Shown here one piece after another: positions 9,833-17,994 of a stretch of DNA of 64,000 nucleotides. The translations under genes were made by a program, and so were the position numbers. Below the pieces are notes generated by a model. That model saw only the letters and a list, made by a program, of their open reading frames with translations, made no database searches and was not told the origin of the DNA. Positions within the stretch are counted from its first letter, which is position 1. Each line of letters starts with the position of its first letter. This stretch comes from Bacillus sp. FJAT-44742 (GTDB lineage: Bacteria; Bacillota; Bacilli; Bacillales; Marinococcaceae): contig NZ_KZ454936.1 of the NCBI RefSeq assembly GCF_002797315.1, forward strand, positions 991,133 through 1,055,132, written 5' to 3'.

Positions 9833-10690
9833 GTGCGTGATGTATTGCTATATGTCTGTTTGTTTTGCTTTTTGCAGCTTGGTTTGACGGGGTGTCAGGA
9901 AAGTTATCCTGCCAGCACTGAGGCAAGTCCTGCCTTAGAAATGGACATCCATCTAGAAGCTGATGAATTCTTAATAACCTTTATGGATTTGCCCGACGGA
10001 GAGGCTACCCTTCTTCAATCAGGTGCAGGAGAAAATGTCCTTATAAACACCGGGGGGCAAAGAAGCAGGCCAAAGCTTGAAGAAAGTCTTCAGGCCTTTG
10101 ATGTGTATGCGATTGATGCTCTGGTACTTACAAATGAGGATGAGGCTTATACAGCTAACACAGACTGGCTTTCCGCCCAATACGGCATAGACACCATTAT
10201 TGGAAGCCGGAAATCTTCTGAAATGATTGCAGACCGGTTTCCGGCACTTTCATCCAAAGTGATATATTGGGAGGAAGGGAAAGTGAATTTCCCTGCAAGT
10301 GGGATGGAAACCGAGGTTCTTTTTGCGGGAGAAGATGAGGAGGGCGCGCTCGTTCTTAAATTTTCCTACGGCAGAGAAAGTCTTTTATACATGGGGACAG
10401 CAAAGGAAGAAGTAGAAGAAGCGCTGACAGATCATCCCAGAATTAAATCAACGTTTTTGAAAGTAGGAGATTTCGGGAGTCATTTTGGAGCCAATCTTAT
10501 GTTCCTGGACCATGTGGATCCCCAGATAGCAATCGTTTTTCTCTTGGGTGGAGACCGGGCGGACAAAGGGTTATTGGAACGGCTGAATGATGCCTGGATT
10601 GATGTGTACCAAACAGGCAAGCACGGTACTATCTCTTTTAAATGGAACAAAGAAAAAAATGAATGGTTCACATTAATCTCCAGGAAATAG
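9833..10690 (+). CDS. Lipoprotein with a degenerate, probably inactive metallo-beta-lactamase-like domain
   Basis: 285 aa, GTG start with GGAAGGGGAG upstream. A signal peptide ends in the lipobox LTGC, so Cys21 should be lipidated and the protein anchored outside the membrane. The rest follows the layout of the ComEC-type MBL domain: ITFMDLPDGEATLLQ, then LVLTNEDEAY where HxDxDH is expected, LLYMGTA where a GD is expected, and LKVGDFGSHFG in place of the HHGS motif. All usual zinc ligands are therefore replaced. I infer a non-catalytic, possibly binding, role. It lies between dinG and the mtaD-like gene with short gaps. Function unknown. Confidence 0.75.
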   Translation: MRDVLLYVCLFCFLQLGLTGCQESYPASTEASPALEMDIHLEADEFLITFMDLPDGEATLLQSGAGENVLINTGGQRSRPKLEESLQAFDVYAIDALVLTNEDEAYTANTDWLSAQYGIDTIIGSRKSSEMIADRFPALSSKVIYWEEGKVNFPASGMETEVLFAGEDEEGALVLKFSYGRESLLYMGTAKEEVEEALTDHPRIKSTFLKVGDFGSHFGANLMFLDHVDPQIAIVFLLGGDRADKGLLERLNDAWIDVYQTGKHGTISFKWNKEKNEWFTLISRK

Positions 10691-10722
10691 GATTATATCT
10701 GAAGGAGTAAGGGGCAGATAAG

Positions 10723-12042
10723 ATGTATGATTTGTTAATCCAGAATGCAGCGGTAATCACTCTGGACAACGAAGAGATGATCGACAATGGTTTTGTGCTG
10801 ATTCATGAGGGGAGATTCATCCAAGTGAGTGAAGGCCCCCCTCCTTTGGCACTGAAAGAGAAGGCTGTAAATATAAAAGATGCAAAAGGAAAATGGCTGC
10901 TCCCTGGTTTTTTTAATACTCATTGTCACACCCCTATGTCCATTTTAAGGGGAGCGGCTGATGATTTACCCCTTGATCAGTGGCTGAAAGAGGAAGTGTG
11001 GCCACGGGAAAAGTTTTTAGATAAGGACATGATCAATGCAGGAACTTCTCTTGCCCTGGTGGAAATGATCCGTTCAGGCACCGTAGGATTTTTAGACATG
11101 TATCATTTACATATGGATACCGTTGCGGAAGCAGTGGTGGAAGCAGGCTTAAAGGGTGCCTTATCAAGAGGCATGATTGCCCTTGGATTTACTCCTCAGG
11201 AGTTAAAAGACAAGCTACATGAAGCTGCTGTCCTTGCGAAAGGATGGGAAAGCCATGAATCGAAAAGGCTGAAGGGGTTTTTGTTCCCTCATGCTCCTTA
11301 TACCTGCACTCCTGATTTTCTGGAGGCGGTGGCAGACAGAGCGAGCATTGAAAACCTTCCTTTAAGCATTCACTTAGCAGAAACAAAAAAAGAAGTCGCT
11401 CGCCATGAAGCAGAATACGGAAAACGACCGGTTGAACATTTAGATGACCTGGGCTTTTTTGAAAGTCCGGTTCTGGCTGCCCATGGGGTTCATGTAAACT
11501 CTTATGAGATAAAACTAATGACAGACAAGAACGTTTCAGTCAGCCATAACCCCCTTAGCAATCTAAAGCTTGGTTCGGGTGTGGCGCCTGTTGGAGAAAT
11601 GATGAAGCAAGGTCTTCATTTATCAATAGGGACAGACAGTGTTGTATCCAACAATAACCTTGATATGTTCCAGGAAGTCAGGACAGCTGCTTTACTGCAA
11701 AAGGGCTTTTTTCATGATGCATCCCTGGTTACGGCCAGAGAAGCGCTGCAAATGGGGACCATTCATGGAGCTCAGGCAGCAGGTTTCACTGAAAGCGGCT
11801 TAATAAAAGAAGGGTACGAGGCAGATTTTATATTAGTGGATTCTTCAAAGCCTCATCTTCAGCCCGTGGAGAATAGAGTCTCTCATCTTGTTTATTCAGC
11901 TTCTGGACAGGATGTAACAGACGTTTTCGTTAATGGAAGGGCCGTAATGAGTAATAAGGAGCTTATTACCCTTGATGAAGAGAGGATTATTTATGAAGCA
12001 AATAACCAGTACCGTCGTTTAAACGGTTTGTACCGAAATTAA
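10723..12042 (+). CDS. mtaD: Amidohydrolase, S-adenosylhomocysteine / methylthioadenosine deaminase type
   Basis: 439-aa member of the amidohydrolase superfamily. It has FFNTHCHTPMSILRG (metal HxH), HLAETKKEV (metal His), HGVHV, SHNPLSNLKLGSG and IGTDSVVSNN (catalytic Asp), the pattern of MTA/SAH and related 5'-deoxyadenosine deaminases. Such enzymes deaminate the purine ring in methylthioadenosine or S-adenosylhomocysteine salvage. The substrate cannot be fixed from sequence; guanine or other aminohydrolases are relatives. The ATG has AAGGAGTAAGGGG upstream. Placed 33 bp after the MBL-like lipoprotein gene, probably in the same transcript. Confidence 0.85.
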   Translation: MYDLLIQNAAVITLDNEEMIDNGFVLIHEGRFIQVSEGPPPLALKEKAVNIKDAKGKWLLPGFFNTHCHTPMSILRGAADDLPLDQWLKEEVWPREKFLDKDMINAGTSLALVEMIRSGTVGFLDMYHLHMDTVAEAVVEAGLKGALSRGMIALGFTPQELKDKLHEAAVLAKGWESHESKRLKGFLFPHAPYTCTPDFLEAVADRASIENLPLSIHLAETKKEVARHEAEYGKRPVEHLDDLGFFESPVLAAHGVHVNSYEIKLMTDKNVSVSHNPLSNLKLGSGVAPVGEMMKQGLHLSIGTDSVVSNNNLDMFQEVRTAALLQKGFFHDASLVTAREALQMGTIHGAQAAGFTESGLIKEGYEADFILVDSSKPHLQPVENRVSHLVYSASGQDVTDVFVNGRAVMSNKELITLDEERIIYEANNQYRRLNGLYRN

Positions 12043-12057
12043 CCTGCACCATAGGCA

Positions 12058-12150
12058 GGTGCAGGCATGAATGAGGTACGGGCGGGTTTGTTTTCATTCA
12101 CTCCCTTAACGGGTATGTTTTTATAGTTCCCCTGATAAGGTGCAGGCATG
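12058..12150. repeat. 12-bp direct repeat around a short hairpin upstream of ypmA
   Basis: GGTGCAGGCATG occurs exactly at 12058-12069 and again at 12139-12150. The first copy is also the right arm of a hairpin, CCTGCACC (12042-12049 region) with GGTGCAGG. There is no T-run, so it is a poor terminator. The role is unknown. Confidence 0.4.
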
Positions 12151-12183
12151 CAAAATGGGGACAGAAACAAAAGGAAGGCAGGG

Positions 12184-12360
12184 ATGAACATGGAAAGCAA
12201 AATCGAGGTATTATCGACAGTGAAGGTTCAATCAACTCCTGACCTTTACAAAATTGTTGATTCTTTAAATCGGACATTGAAAAAAGAAGATCTAATGTTT
12301 GGGCTGGCATTGGACGAAGAAGATAAAGAGCAGATGGTCTTTACAATATACCGCACATAG
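12184..12360 (+). CDS. ypmA: YpmA family small protein (DUF4264)
   Basis: 58 aa, of unknown function. The core MESKIEVLSTVKVQSTPDLY and FGLALDEEDKEQMVFTIYRT are characteristic of Bacillus YpmA, which always sits between dinG and ypmB in this neighbourhood. Two starts are possible, the ATG at 12184 or at 12190; AAGGAAGG lies 5 nt before the first, and the family usually begins at MESK, i.e. the second. It is soluble, with no signal peptide. The gene is followed after 16 bp by tseB. Confidence 0.85.
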   Translation: MNMESKIEVLSTVKVQSTPDLYKIVDSLNRTLKKEDLMFGLALDEEDKEQMVFTIYRT

Positions 12361-12376
12361 AAAGGAAGTGAAGGGC

Positions 12377-12862
12377 ATGCGGAATCTGGTTGCGATTCTC
12401 GGTGTCGCAATTGTCGTGGCCCTTATTGTTGTAGGTATTCTTTTTTACCAAAGTGCACGTTCCCCTCTGGCCAGTCTGGAAACCCGGACAATAGAAGCTG
12501 CGCAGGGGGAAGATGGAATAACTTCGGTGGAAGAAGCAGAAATTTACAACGGCGAGGAACAATACAGGGTAGCAAGAGCTTTCAATGACGAAGGCGAAGA
12601 AGAGATATTATTTTATGATGAAGAGTGGGAGCTGATTGACCGCCGATCAGCTGGTGAAGGAGTAACCAAAGGGCAGGTGCGTTCCATGGTGGAGGAAGCG
12701 GAAGAAGGCGTGGATATTCGTTCGGTGCGTTTAGGCTATGACCAAAACCAGCCTGTATATGAAATAACGTATCGCAGTCAGGAAGGAAGATTTCATTATT
12801 ACTACGTTACTTTTGAAGATGCCTCCTTCGTTAAACGGTACAGCCTGCAAGAGTCAACCTGA
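12377..12862 (+). CDS. tseB: TseB (YpmB), membrane-anchored cell-wall elongation regulator
   Basis: 161 aa, identical in length to B. subtilis YpmB/TseB. An N-terminal membrane helix (about residues 3-24, NLVAILGVAIVVALIVVGIL) is followed by an extracytoplasmic DUF5590 region of two PepSY-like halves rich in Glu. In B. subtilis TseB interacts with PBP2A and affects lateral wall growth and antibiotic sensitivity. I start at the ATG at 12377, preceded by AAAGGAAGTGAAGG; an ORF extension to 12299 overlaps ypmA and is not supported. Confidence 0.88.
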   Translation: MRNLVAILGVAIVVALIVVGILFYQSARSPLASLETRTIEAAQGEDGITSVEEAEIYNGEEQYRVARAFNDEGEEEILFYDEEWELIDRRSAGEGVTKGQVRSMVEEAEEGVDIRSVRLGYDQNQPVYEITYRSQEGRFHYYYVTFEDASFVKRYSLQEST

Positions 12863-13035
12863 ATGGGCTGACAGGCTGCTGCGCCTTCCCTTCTTGTTAT
12901 GCTCTGTTTGAGGAAAAGGGATGAAGCTTGAATTCAACACGCTCATTCCGTAAACTTATCTTTAGGTGATTTTTCTGAAAAATAACCTTTTATAAAGTTA
13001 TGGACGTTTGCAAGGAATCTAGAGGAGGCCATAAG

Positions 13036-14220
13036 ATGAAATTAGCTAAGCGAGTATCAACACTAACACCATCTTCAACATTAGCAATCACAGCAAAAGC
13101 GAAAGAATTAAAATCCCAGGGCCATGATGTCATAGGTCTGGGAGCTGGAGAACCAGACTTTAACACTCCTGATTACATTATAAAAGCAGCTGTTCAATCC
13201 ATGGAGGAAGGACATACAAAATACACTCCTTCAGGGGGCCTGCCGAAATTAAAGGAAATGATCGCCCATAAATTTAAGCAAGACCAAAACCTTACTTACA
13301 GCTCTGAAGAAATTATTGTGGGCACCGGAGCAAAGCATGCCCTATATACGCTGTTTCAAACTCTTTTAGATGAAGGAGACGAAGTAATTATCCCGACTCC
13401 TTACTGGGTAAGTTATCCGGAGCAGGTCAAGCTTGCTGGAGGAAAGCCAGTTTATATTGAAGGTAAAGAAGAAAATGACTTTAAAGTAACTCCTGAACAG
13501 CTTCAAGAGGCTATAACCAGCAAAACTAAAGCTTTTATCCTGAACTCTCCAAGCAACCCTACAGGCTCCATGTACGAGCCGGAGGAGTTAAAAGCGGTTG
13601 GAGAAGCAGCTTTGGAAAACGATATACTCATTGTATCCGATGAAATTTATGAAAAGCTTGTGTATGGCGGAGCAGAACATACATCAGTAGCTCAGTTGTC
13701 TGAGAAGCTGAAAGAACAGACGATTATTATAAACGGTGTTTCTAAGTCTCACTCTATGACTGGCTGGCGCATTGGCTACGCAGCTGGGAGAAAAGAAATT
13801 ATTATAGCAATGACCAACCTTGCCAGTCATTCCACATCCAACCCGACAGCCAATGCTCAGTACGGGGCCATTGCTGCCTACGAGAAGGATGATGGTTCTG
13901 TAGAAAACATGAGGAAAGCTTTTGAGGATCGCTTGAATACGATTTATGAAAAGCTTGTAGAGCTTCCGGGAGTAACGTGTGTAAAACCCAAAGGAGCCTT
14001 TTATCTTTTTCCTAACGTGAAGGAAGCTGCAAAAATGAACGGCTATGATGACGTGGATGAGTGGGTAAAGGATCTTCTCGAAGAAGAGAAAGTAGCGCTG
14101 GTTCCTGGATCAGGCTTTGGTTCACCAGATAACGTACGATTATCCTATGCTACTTCACTGGATTTATTAGAAGGAGCGATTGAACGTATTGGACGCTTTA
14201 TAGAAAAGAAAAAACAGTAA
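13036..14220 (+). CDS. aspB: Aspartate aminotransferase AspB
   Basis: PLP-dependent class I aminotransferase (fold type I, Ib subgroup), interconverting aspartate plus 2-oxoglutarate with oxaloacetate plus glutamate. The PLP lysine lies in NGVSKSHSMTGWRIGYAAG; LNSPSNPTGS, SDEIYEKLVYG and the C-terminal VRLSYATS (carboxylate-binding Arg) are present. At 394 aa from the ATG at 13036, with AGAGGAGG 8 nt upstream, it equals the family size. Aspartate feeds the neighbouring asparaginyl-tRNA synthetase pathway only indirectly. It is followed by a terminator and a separate asnS promoter. Confidence 0.95.
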   Translation: MKLAKRVSTLTPSSTLAITAKAKELKSQGHDVIGLGAGEPDFNTPDYIIKAAVQSMEEGHTKYTPSGGLPKLKEMIAHKFKQDQNLTYSSEEIIVGTGAKHALYTLFQTLLDEGDEVIIPTPYWVSYPEQVKLAGGKPVYIEGKEENDFKVTPEQLQEAITSKTKAFILNSPSNPTGSMYEPEELKAVGEAALENDILIVSDEIYEKLVYGGAEHTSVAQLSEKLKEQTIIINGVSKSHSMTGWRIGYAAGRKEIIIAMTNLASHSTSNPTANAQYGAIAAYEKDDGSVENMRKAFEDRLNTIYEKLVELPGVTCVKPKGAFYLFPNVKEAAKMNGYDDVDEWVKDLLEEEKVALVPGSGFGSPDNVRLSYATSLDLLEGAIERIGRFIEKKKQ

Positions 14221-14221
14221 A

Positions 14222-14258
14222 CAAAAAGGACGGTTCTTAGAGAGAGCCGTCCTTTTGT
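14222..14258 (+). terminator. Terminator of aspB
   Basis: A 10-bp stem AAAAGGACGG (14224-14233) / CCGTCCTTTT (14247-14256) with the T-run inside the right arm, 2 bp after the aspB stop. Confidence 0.88.
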
Positions 14259-14265
14259 GGTGTCG

Positions 14266-14295
14266 TTGACTTCCATTTTTAAGCCCATGTATAAT
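14266..14295 (+). promoter_or_regulatory. SigA-type promoter of asnS
   Basis: TTGACT (14266-14271), an 18-bp spacer, then TATAAT (14290-14295). It lies between the aspB terminator and the asnS start 48 bp downstream. The short leader leaves no room for a T-box. Confidence 0.75.
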
Positions 14296-14342
14296 GAGGC
14301 TTGTGGATAAGTGAACCGAGAACCGACAGGAGGGACAAAAAC

Positions 14343-15632
14343 GTGAAAACGACGATTAAAAAAGCAGGCAGTCACGTAGGTAATGAGGTTACGATTGGGT
14401 GCTGGCTTGCAAACAAACGCTCCAGTGGAAAAATTGCCTTTTTACAGCTTCGCGATGGAACAGGATTTATTCAAGGAGTCGTTGTCAAAAGTGAAGTTGG
14501 CGAGGAGTTGTTTAAAAAAGCAAAGGAAATCACACAAGAAAGTTCATTATATATAAAAGGTGTCATTCAAGAAGATGACCGTGCTCCTTCCGGATATGAA
14601 TTGACAGTTACAGGAATTGAAGTGATCCAGCAAGCAGAAGATTACCCTATTACTCCAAAAGAGCATGGCACGGAATTTTTAATGGACAATCGTCATCTGT
14701 GGATTCGTTCAAAAAAACAGCATGCTACACTCCGGATTAGACATGAAATTATCCAGGCAACATATGAATTTTTTGATAAGGAAGGTTTTATTAAGGTTGA
14801 CCCTCCTATTTTGACAGGAAATTCAGCAGAAGGAACGACTAATTTATTTCACACCAAGTATTTCGATGAAGATGCCTTCTTGTCTCAGTCAGGACAGCTG
14901 TACATGGAAGCGGCTGCCATGGCCTTTAACCGCGTGTTTTCCTTTGGACCGACCTTCAGGGCAGAAAAGTCCAAAACTCGTCGTCATTTAATCGAGTTTT
15001 GGATGATTGAACCAGAAATGGCTTTTGTTGAACATGAAGAAAGTCTTGAAATTCAGGAGCAATATGTAAGTTATGTGGTTCAGGCTGTACTTAAAAATTG
15101 CGGGCAGGAGCTCAAAGCTCTTGAGCGTGACACATCCAAGCTGGAGCAAATTAGTGCTCCTTTTCCACGGATTACGTATGATGAGGCAATTGATATCTTG
15201 AAAAAAGAAGGCCAAGAGGTTGAATGGGGAGAAGATTTTGGTGCCCCTCATGAAACAATCATTGCTGAAAAATTTGATAAACCGGTGTTTATTACTCATT
15301 ATCCAAAAGATATCAAAGCTTTTTATATGAAACCTGATCCTGACCGGGAAGATGTTGTACTTTGTGCCGATCTTATAGCGCCTGAGGGCTATGGTGAAAT
15401 CATCGGCGGAAGCCAGAGAATTGATGATTTTGAACTGCTGAAAGATCGCTACAACGAACATAATCTTTCTGAAGAAGCGTACGGCTGGTATTTAGATTTA
15501 CGTAAATACGGTACGGTTCCTCATTCTGGATTTGGCCTTGGATTAGAAAGAACAGTTGCATGGATTTCAGGGACGGAACATGTCCGGGAAACCATTCCAT
15601 TTCCACGTCTCTTAAATCGGTTATATCCATAA
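14343..15632 (+). CDS. asnS: Asparaginyl-tRNA synthetase
   Basis: Class IIb aminoacyl-tRNA synthetase charging tRNA-Asn. An N-terminal OB-fold anticodon-binding domain (about 1-110, [24 protein letters not shown]) is followed by the catalytic domain with motif 2 ([21 protein letters not shown]) and motif 3 ([16 protein letters not shown]). 429 aa from GTG at 14343, preceded by AGGAGGG; B. subtilis AsnS has 430. It has its own promoter and ends before a terminator at 15731, so it is probably monocistronic. Confidence 0.95.
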   Translation: MKTTIKKAGSHVGNEVTIGCWLANKRSSGKIAFLQLRDGTGFIQGVVVKSEVGEELFKKAKEITQESSLYIKGVIQEDDRAPSGYELTVTGIEVIQQAEDYPITPKEHGTEFLMDNRHLWIRSKKQHATLRIRHEIIQATYEFFDKEGFIKVDPPILTGNSAEGTTNLFHTKYFDEDAFLSQSGQLYMEAAAMAFNRVFSFGPTFRAEKSKTRRHLIEFWMIEPEMAFVEHEESLEIQEQYVSYVVQAVLKNCGQELKALERDTSKLEQISAPFPRITYDEAIDILKKEGQEVEWGEDFGAPHETIIAEKFDKPVFITHYPKDIKAFYMKPDPDREDVVLCADLIAPEGYGEIIGGSQRIDDFELLKDRYNEHNLSEEAYGWYLDLRKYGTVPHSGFGLGLERTVAWISGTEHVRETIPFPRLLNRLYP

Positions 15633-15935
15633 AAGGAAAAAAATCAAGACTACTTTATTTTAATAATCAATGGTAAAATGATCTCTCAATGACCTGATGC
15701 TTAGATGATCATCGTATAAATACCAGGACCTTACCCCCGTTATGCGGGGGATTTTATTTTAAATCAGCTCTGTTAATGACCTATGTTGTTTTTTATTAAG
15801 TCATTTAGCAGGAAACGCGTGCGAGAAGCCTTCTGGAAGAGCACTGGTCCAGGATGCAAGGAACAGAGCTAATCATGGTGTTTCTTTGATACAAAAGCAG
15901 GATCTGGAAAGATCCACGGCAGGGGAGGGAAAAGG
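15633..15935 (+). other. Spacer between asnS and dnaD
   Basis: 303 bp without a gene. It contains the asnS terminator (15731-15760) and, after it, about 170 bp leading to dnaD, with GGCAGGGGAGGGAAAAGG close to the dnaD start as an extended ribosome binding region. No clear promoter hexamers were recognised. Confidence 0.5.
15731..15760 (+). terminator. Terminator of asnS
   Basis: A GC-only stem CCCCCG (15734-15739) / CGGGGG (15745-15750) with a 5-nt loop, followed by ATTTTATTTT. Confidence 0.85.
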
Positions 15936-16637
15936 ATGGAAAGAAAACAATTGATCGGATGGCTTAAAGCAGGACACATCTCGATACCAAAGCTGTTCTT
16001 AGATTATTACGCAGCGCTCGGTCTAAAAGAGGAAGAAATGATGGTGCTTATCCATGTACATCGTTATATGGAAGAGGGACATGCGTTTCCTACTCCAGAT
16101 GACTTGGCTGCGAAAATGACACTGGAAGCAAAAGCATGTGCCGGCCATCTTCGTGGGTTAATAAAGCGAGGATTTCTCCATATAGAAGAACAAGAGGACG
16201 AAAATCAGGTAATGTTTGAAACGTATTCTCTTGACCCGCTCTATAATCAGCTTCTTACTATGTTCGCACAGGAAACAGAAGAAGGATGCCAGGAAGAGAA
16301 GGAGACGGCTGAAAGAGAGCTGTATGAGTTGTTTGAGCATGAATTCAGCAGGCCCCTTTCACCAATGGAATGCGAAACGATAGCCATGTGGCTTGAGCAG
16401 GATCAATATGAAAAAGAAATTATTCATGCAGCCCTTAGAGAAGCGGTGATCTCTGGAAAACTTAATTTACGTTACATAGACCGTATTTTGTTCGAATGGC
16501 AAAAAAACGGAGTAAAAACAGTGGAGGAAGCAAGGAAGCACGGAGAAAAATTCCGAAAGTACCAAACAAATCGACGACCAGTTCAGGAGCGTGAGAAAAC
16601 CCCCCATTATCCCGGTTTTAACTGGCTTGATTCCTAA
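15936..16637 (+). CDS. dnaD: DnaD replication initiation / primosome protein
   Basis: 233 aa, matching B. subtilis DnaD (232). The N-terminal winged-helix domain (about 1-100; ISIPKLFLDYYAALGLKEEE, then PDDLAAKM) and the C-terminal DnaD domain (about 125-200; FEHEFSRPLSPMECETIAMW and INYIDRIL-type LRYIDRILFEWQKNGVKTVE) are both present. DnaD bridges DnaA and DnaB during loading of the replicative helicase at oriC and in PriA-dependent restart. Followed after 39 bp by nth and ypoC, the conserved dnaD-nth-ypoC order. Confidence 0.94.
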   Translation: MERKQLIGWLKAGHISIPKLFLDYYAALGLKEEEMMVLIHVHRYMEEGHAFPTPDDLAAKMTLEAKACAGHLRGLIKRGFLHIEEQEDENQVMFETYSLDPLYNQLLTMFAQETEEGCQEEKETAERELYELFEHEFSRPLSPMECETIAMWLEQDQYEKEIIHAALREAVISGKLNLRYIDRILFEWQKNGVKTVEEARKHGEKFRKYQTNRRPVQEREKTPHYPGFNWLDS

Positions 16638-16676
16638 AGAATGGGTGGTGCAATCTGCAGAAAGGAGTAAATGGAA

Positions 16677-17336
16677 ATGCTGACAAAAAAACAGGTGGAA
16701 GAGATTCTGAATACCATCGGAGAAATGTTTCCTGAAGCAGAATGTGAACTTACCCATACGAATCCTTTTGAATTATTAATAGCCGTTGTTCTTTCTGCTC
16801 AATGCACGGATGCTCTTGTAAACAAGGTTACTCCTTCATTATTTGCTAAATATAAAGAACCAGAAGATTACTTGGCTGTGGAACAGGAAGAGCTTGAACA
16901 GGATATACGTTCCATTGGGCTTTATCGAAACAAAGCCAAAAACATCAAAAAGCTGAGCCGATCCCTTGTTGAAGAGTATAATGGTGAAGTTCCAGAATCA
17001 AGGGATGAATTAATGAAGCTAGCTGGTGTCGGGAGAAAAACAGCAAACGTTGTATCCTCTGTAGCATTTGACTTCCCTGCAATTGCAGTGGATACCCACG
17101 TTGAACGGGTTTCTAAACGACTAGGGATCTGCAGGTGGAAAGATAATGTGACTCAGGTGGAAGAGACACTGATGAAAAAAATTCCTCAGGATCAATGGTC
17201 TGTGACCCATCATCGTTTAATCTTTTTTGGAAGGTACCATTGTAAGGCCCAGTCGCCGAAATGTGATATTTGTCCGCTCCTGGATCTATGCCGGGAAGGA
17301 AAGAAACGGATGAAAAAAAAGGAGGGGACAGCGTGA
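16677..17336 (+). CDS. nth: Endonuclease III (DNA glycosylase/AP lyase)
   Basis: Base excision repair enzyme for oxidised pyrimidines. Helix-hairpin-helix LAGVGRKTANVVSS contains the catalytic Lys, AVDTHVERVSKRLG the catalytic Asp, and the C-terminal 4Fe-4S loop has the canonical Cys spacing C-x6-C-x2-C-x5-C (CKAQSPKCDICPLLDLC). From the ATG at 16677 the protein has 219 aa, the B. subtilis length, with AAAGGAG 9 nt upstream; the ATG at 16671 is only 3 nt from that site. It overlaps ypoC by 4 bp (GTGA). Confidence 0.95.
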   Translation: MLTKKQVEEILNTIGEMFPEAECELTHTNPFELLIAVVLSAQCTDALVNKVTPSLFAKYKEPEDYLAVEQEELEQDIRSIGLYRNKAKNIKKLSRSLVEEYNGEVPESRDELMKLAGVGRKTANVVSSVAFDFPAIAVDTHVERVSKRLGICRWKDNVTQVEETLMKKIPQDQWSVTHHRLIFFGRYHCKAQSPKCDICPLLDLCREGKKRMKKKEGTA

Positions 17337-17860
17337 ATGATGTACCTGTTCCTGCCCCTTATTGTGAAGCCCCTTTTTATTCCAGCTCGGTGACTGAGTT
17401 GATTTCATTGTCTGTCCCCATTGAAGAAGGCATCCGGAAATACCCTTTCTATGCTGAAATAAGGTTCATATACAGACCGGTTGATTCTAAGCCATGGACA
17501 GAGGTGGAGAAATACGTATCTTTTCTCCTGCAAGAATGGAAACAAGAAAGAGGAAAATTAGCAGCTTTATATAGAGAGCGAAAAAGGGCAGAAGCTTCGC
17601 CTCTCATGGTTAAACAACTGGCAAACCTGATCAGTGCGCTGTGGTGGGCAAATGAAAAACCGGTGCCATCAGCGAAGCCGAGTATTCTTAGTAAAGAAAG
17701 TAAAAGGCTTGAGGTAAAGCCTTTTAATATAGAAGATAGATTAGCTTTTGTTTTCGAGGCGCCAGATCATCATGCTTCTTTTGTACAGCTAAAGGAAATG
17801 TTTGATGAACTTGAAAAACGATTTAAAGTATCCTTGCTGAAAACAAAGAAAAGTAACTGA
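17333..17860 (+). CDS. ypoC: YpoC family protein of unknown function
   Basis: 175 aa. No catalytic motif is recognised; it is predicted soluble and helical. Assigned from its position directly after nth and similar length to B. subtilis YpoC (about 165 aa), and from family-like segments such as LIEEGIRKYPFYAEI-type IEEGIRKYPFYAEIRF and LANLISALWWANEKPV. The GTG at 17333 overlaps the nth stop and is preceded by AGGAGGGG. The last gene of the dnaD-nth-ypoC unit, closed by a terminator one base after its stop. Confidence 0.75.
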   Translation: MNDVPVPAPYCEAPFYSSSVTELISLSVPIEEGIRKYPFYAEIRFIYRPVDSKPWTEVEKYVSFLLQEWKQERGKLAALYRERKRAEASPLMVKQLANLISALWWANEKPVPSAKPSILSKESKRLEVKPFNIEDRLAFVFEAPDHHASFVQLKEMFDELEKRFKVSLLKTKKSN

Positions 17861-17887
17861 AAAAGGCAGCTTAGCTGTCTTTTTTTG
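17861..17887 (+). terminator. Terminator after ypoC
   Basis: Stem AGGCAGC (17864-17870) / GCTGTCT (17874-17880), a triloop TTA, and a run of seven to eight T. Confidence 0.88.
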
Positions 17888-17994
17888 TATAGGAGAGTTT
17901 CATCCAAAGAGGAAGGTTTTTTTTATGCCATGAAAGACTGGTCTTTTGTTAGAAAATTCGCTATAGTAAGCGTGAAGGACGGTGTATAAAAGAA

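Noticed and set aside
14259-14342. T-box riboswitch upstream of asnS
   Set aside because: Only about 45 nt separate the promoter from the start; there is no room for specifier and antiterminator structures.
16661-16676. ATG at 16671 as nth start
   Set aside because: It is only 3 nt from AAAGGAG, while the ATG at 16677 is 9 nt away and gives the family length of 219 aa.
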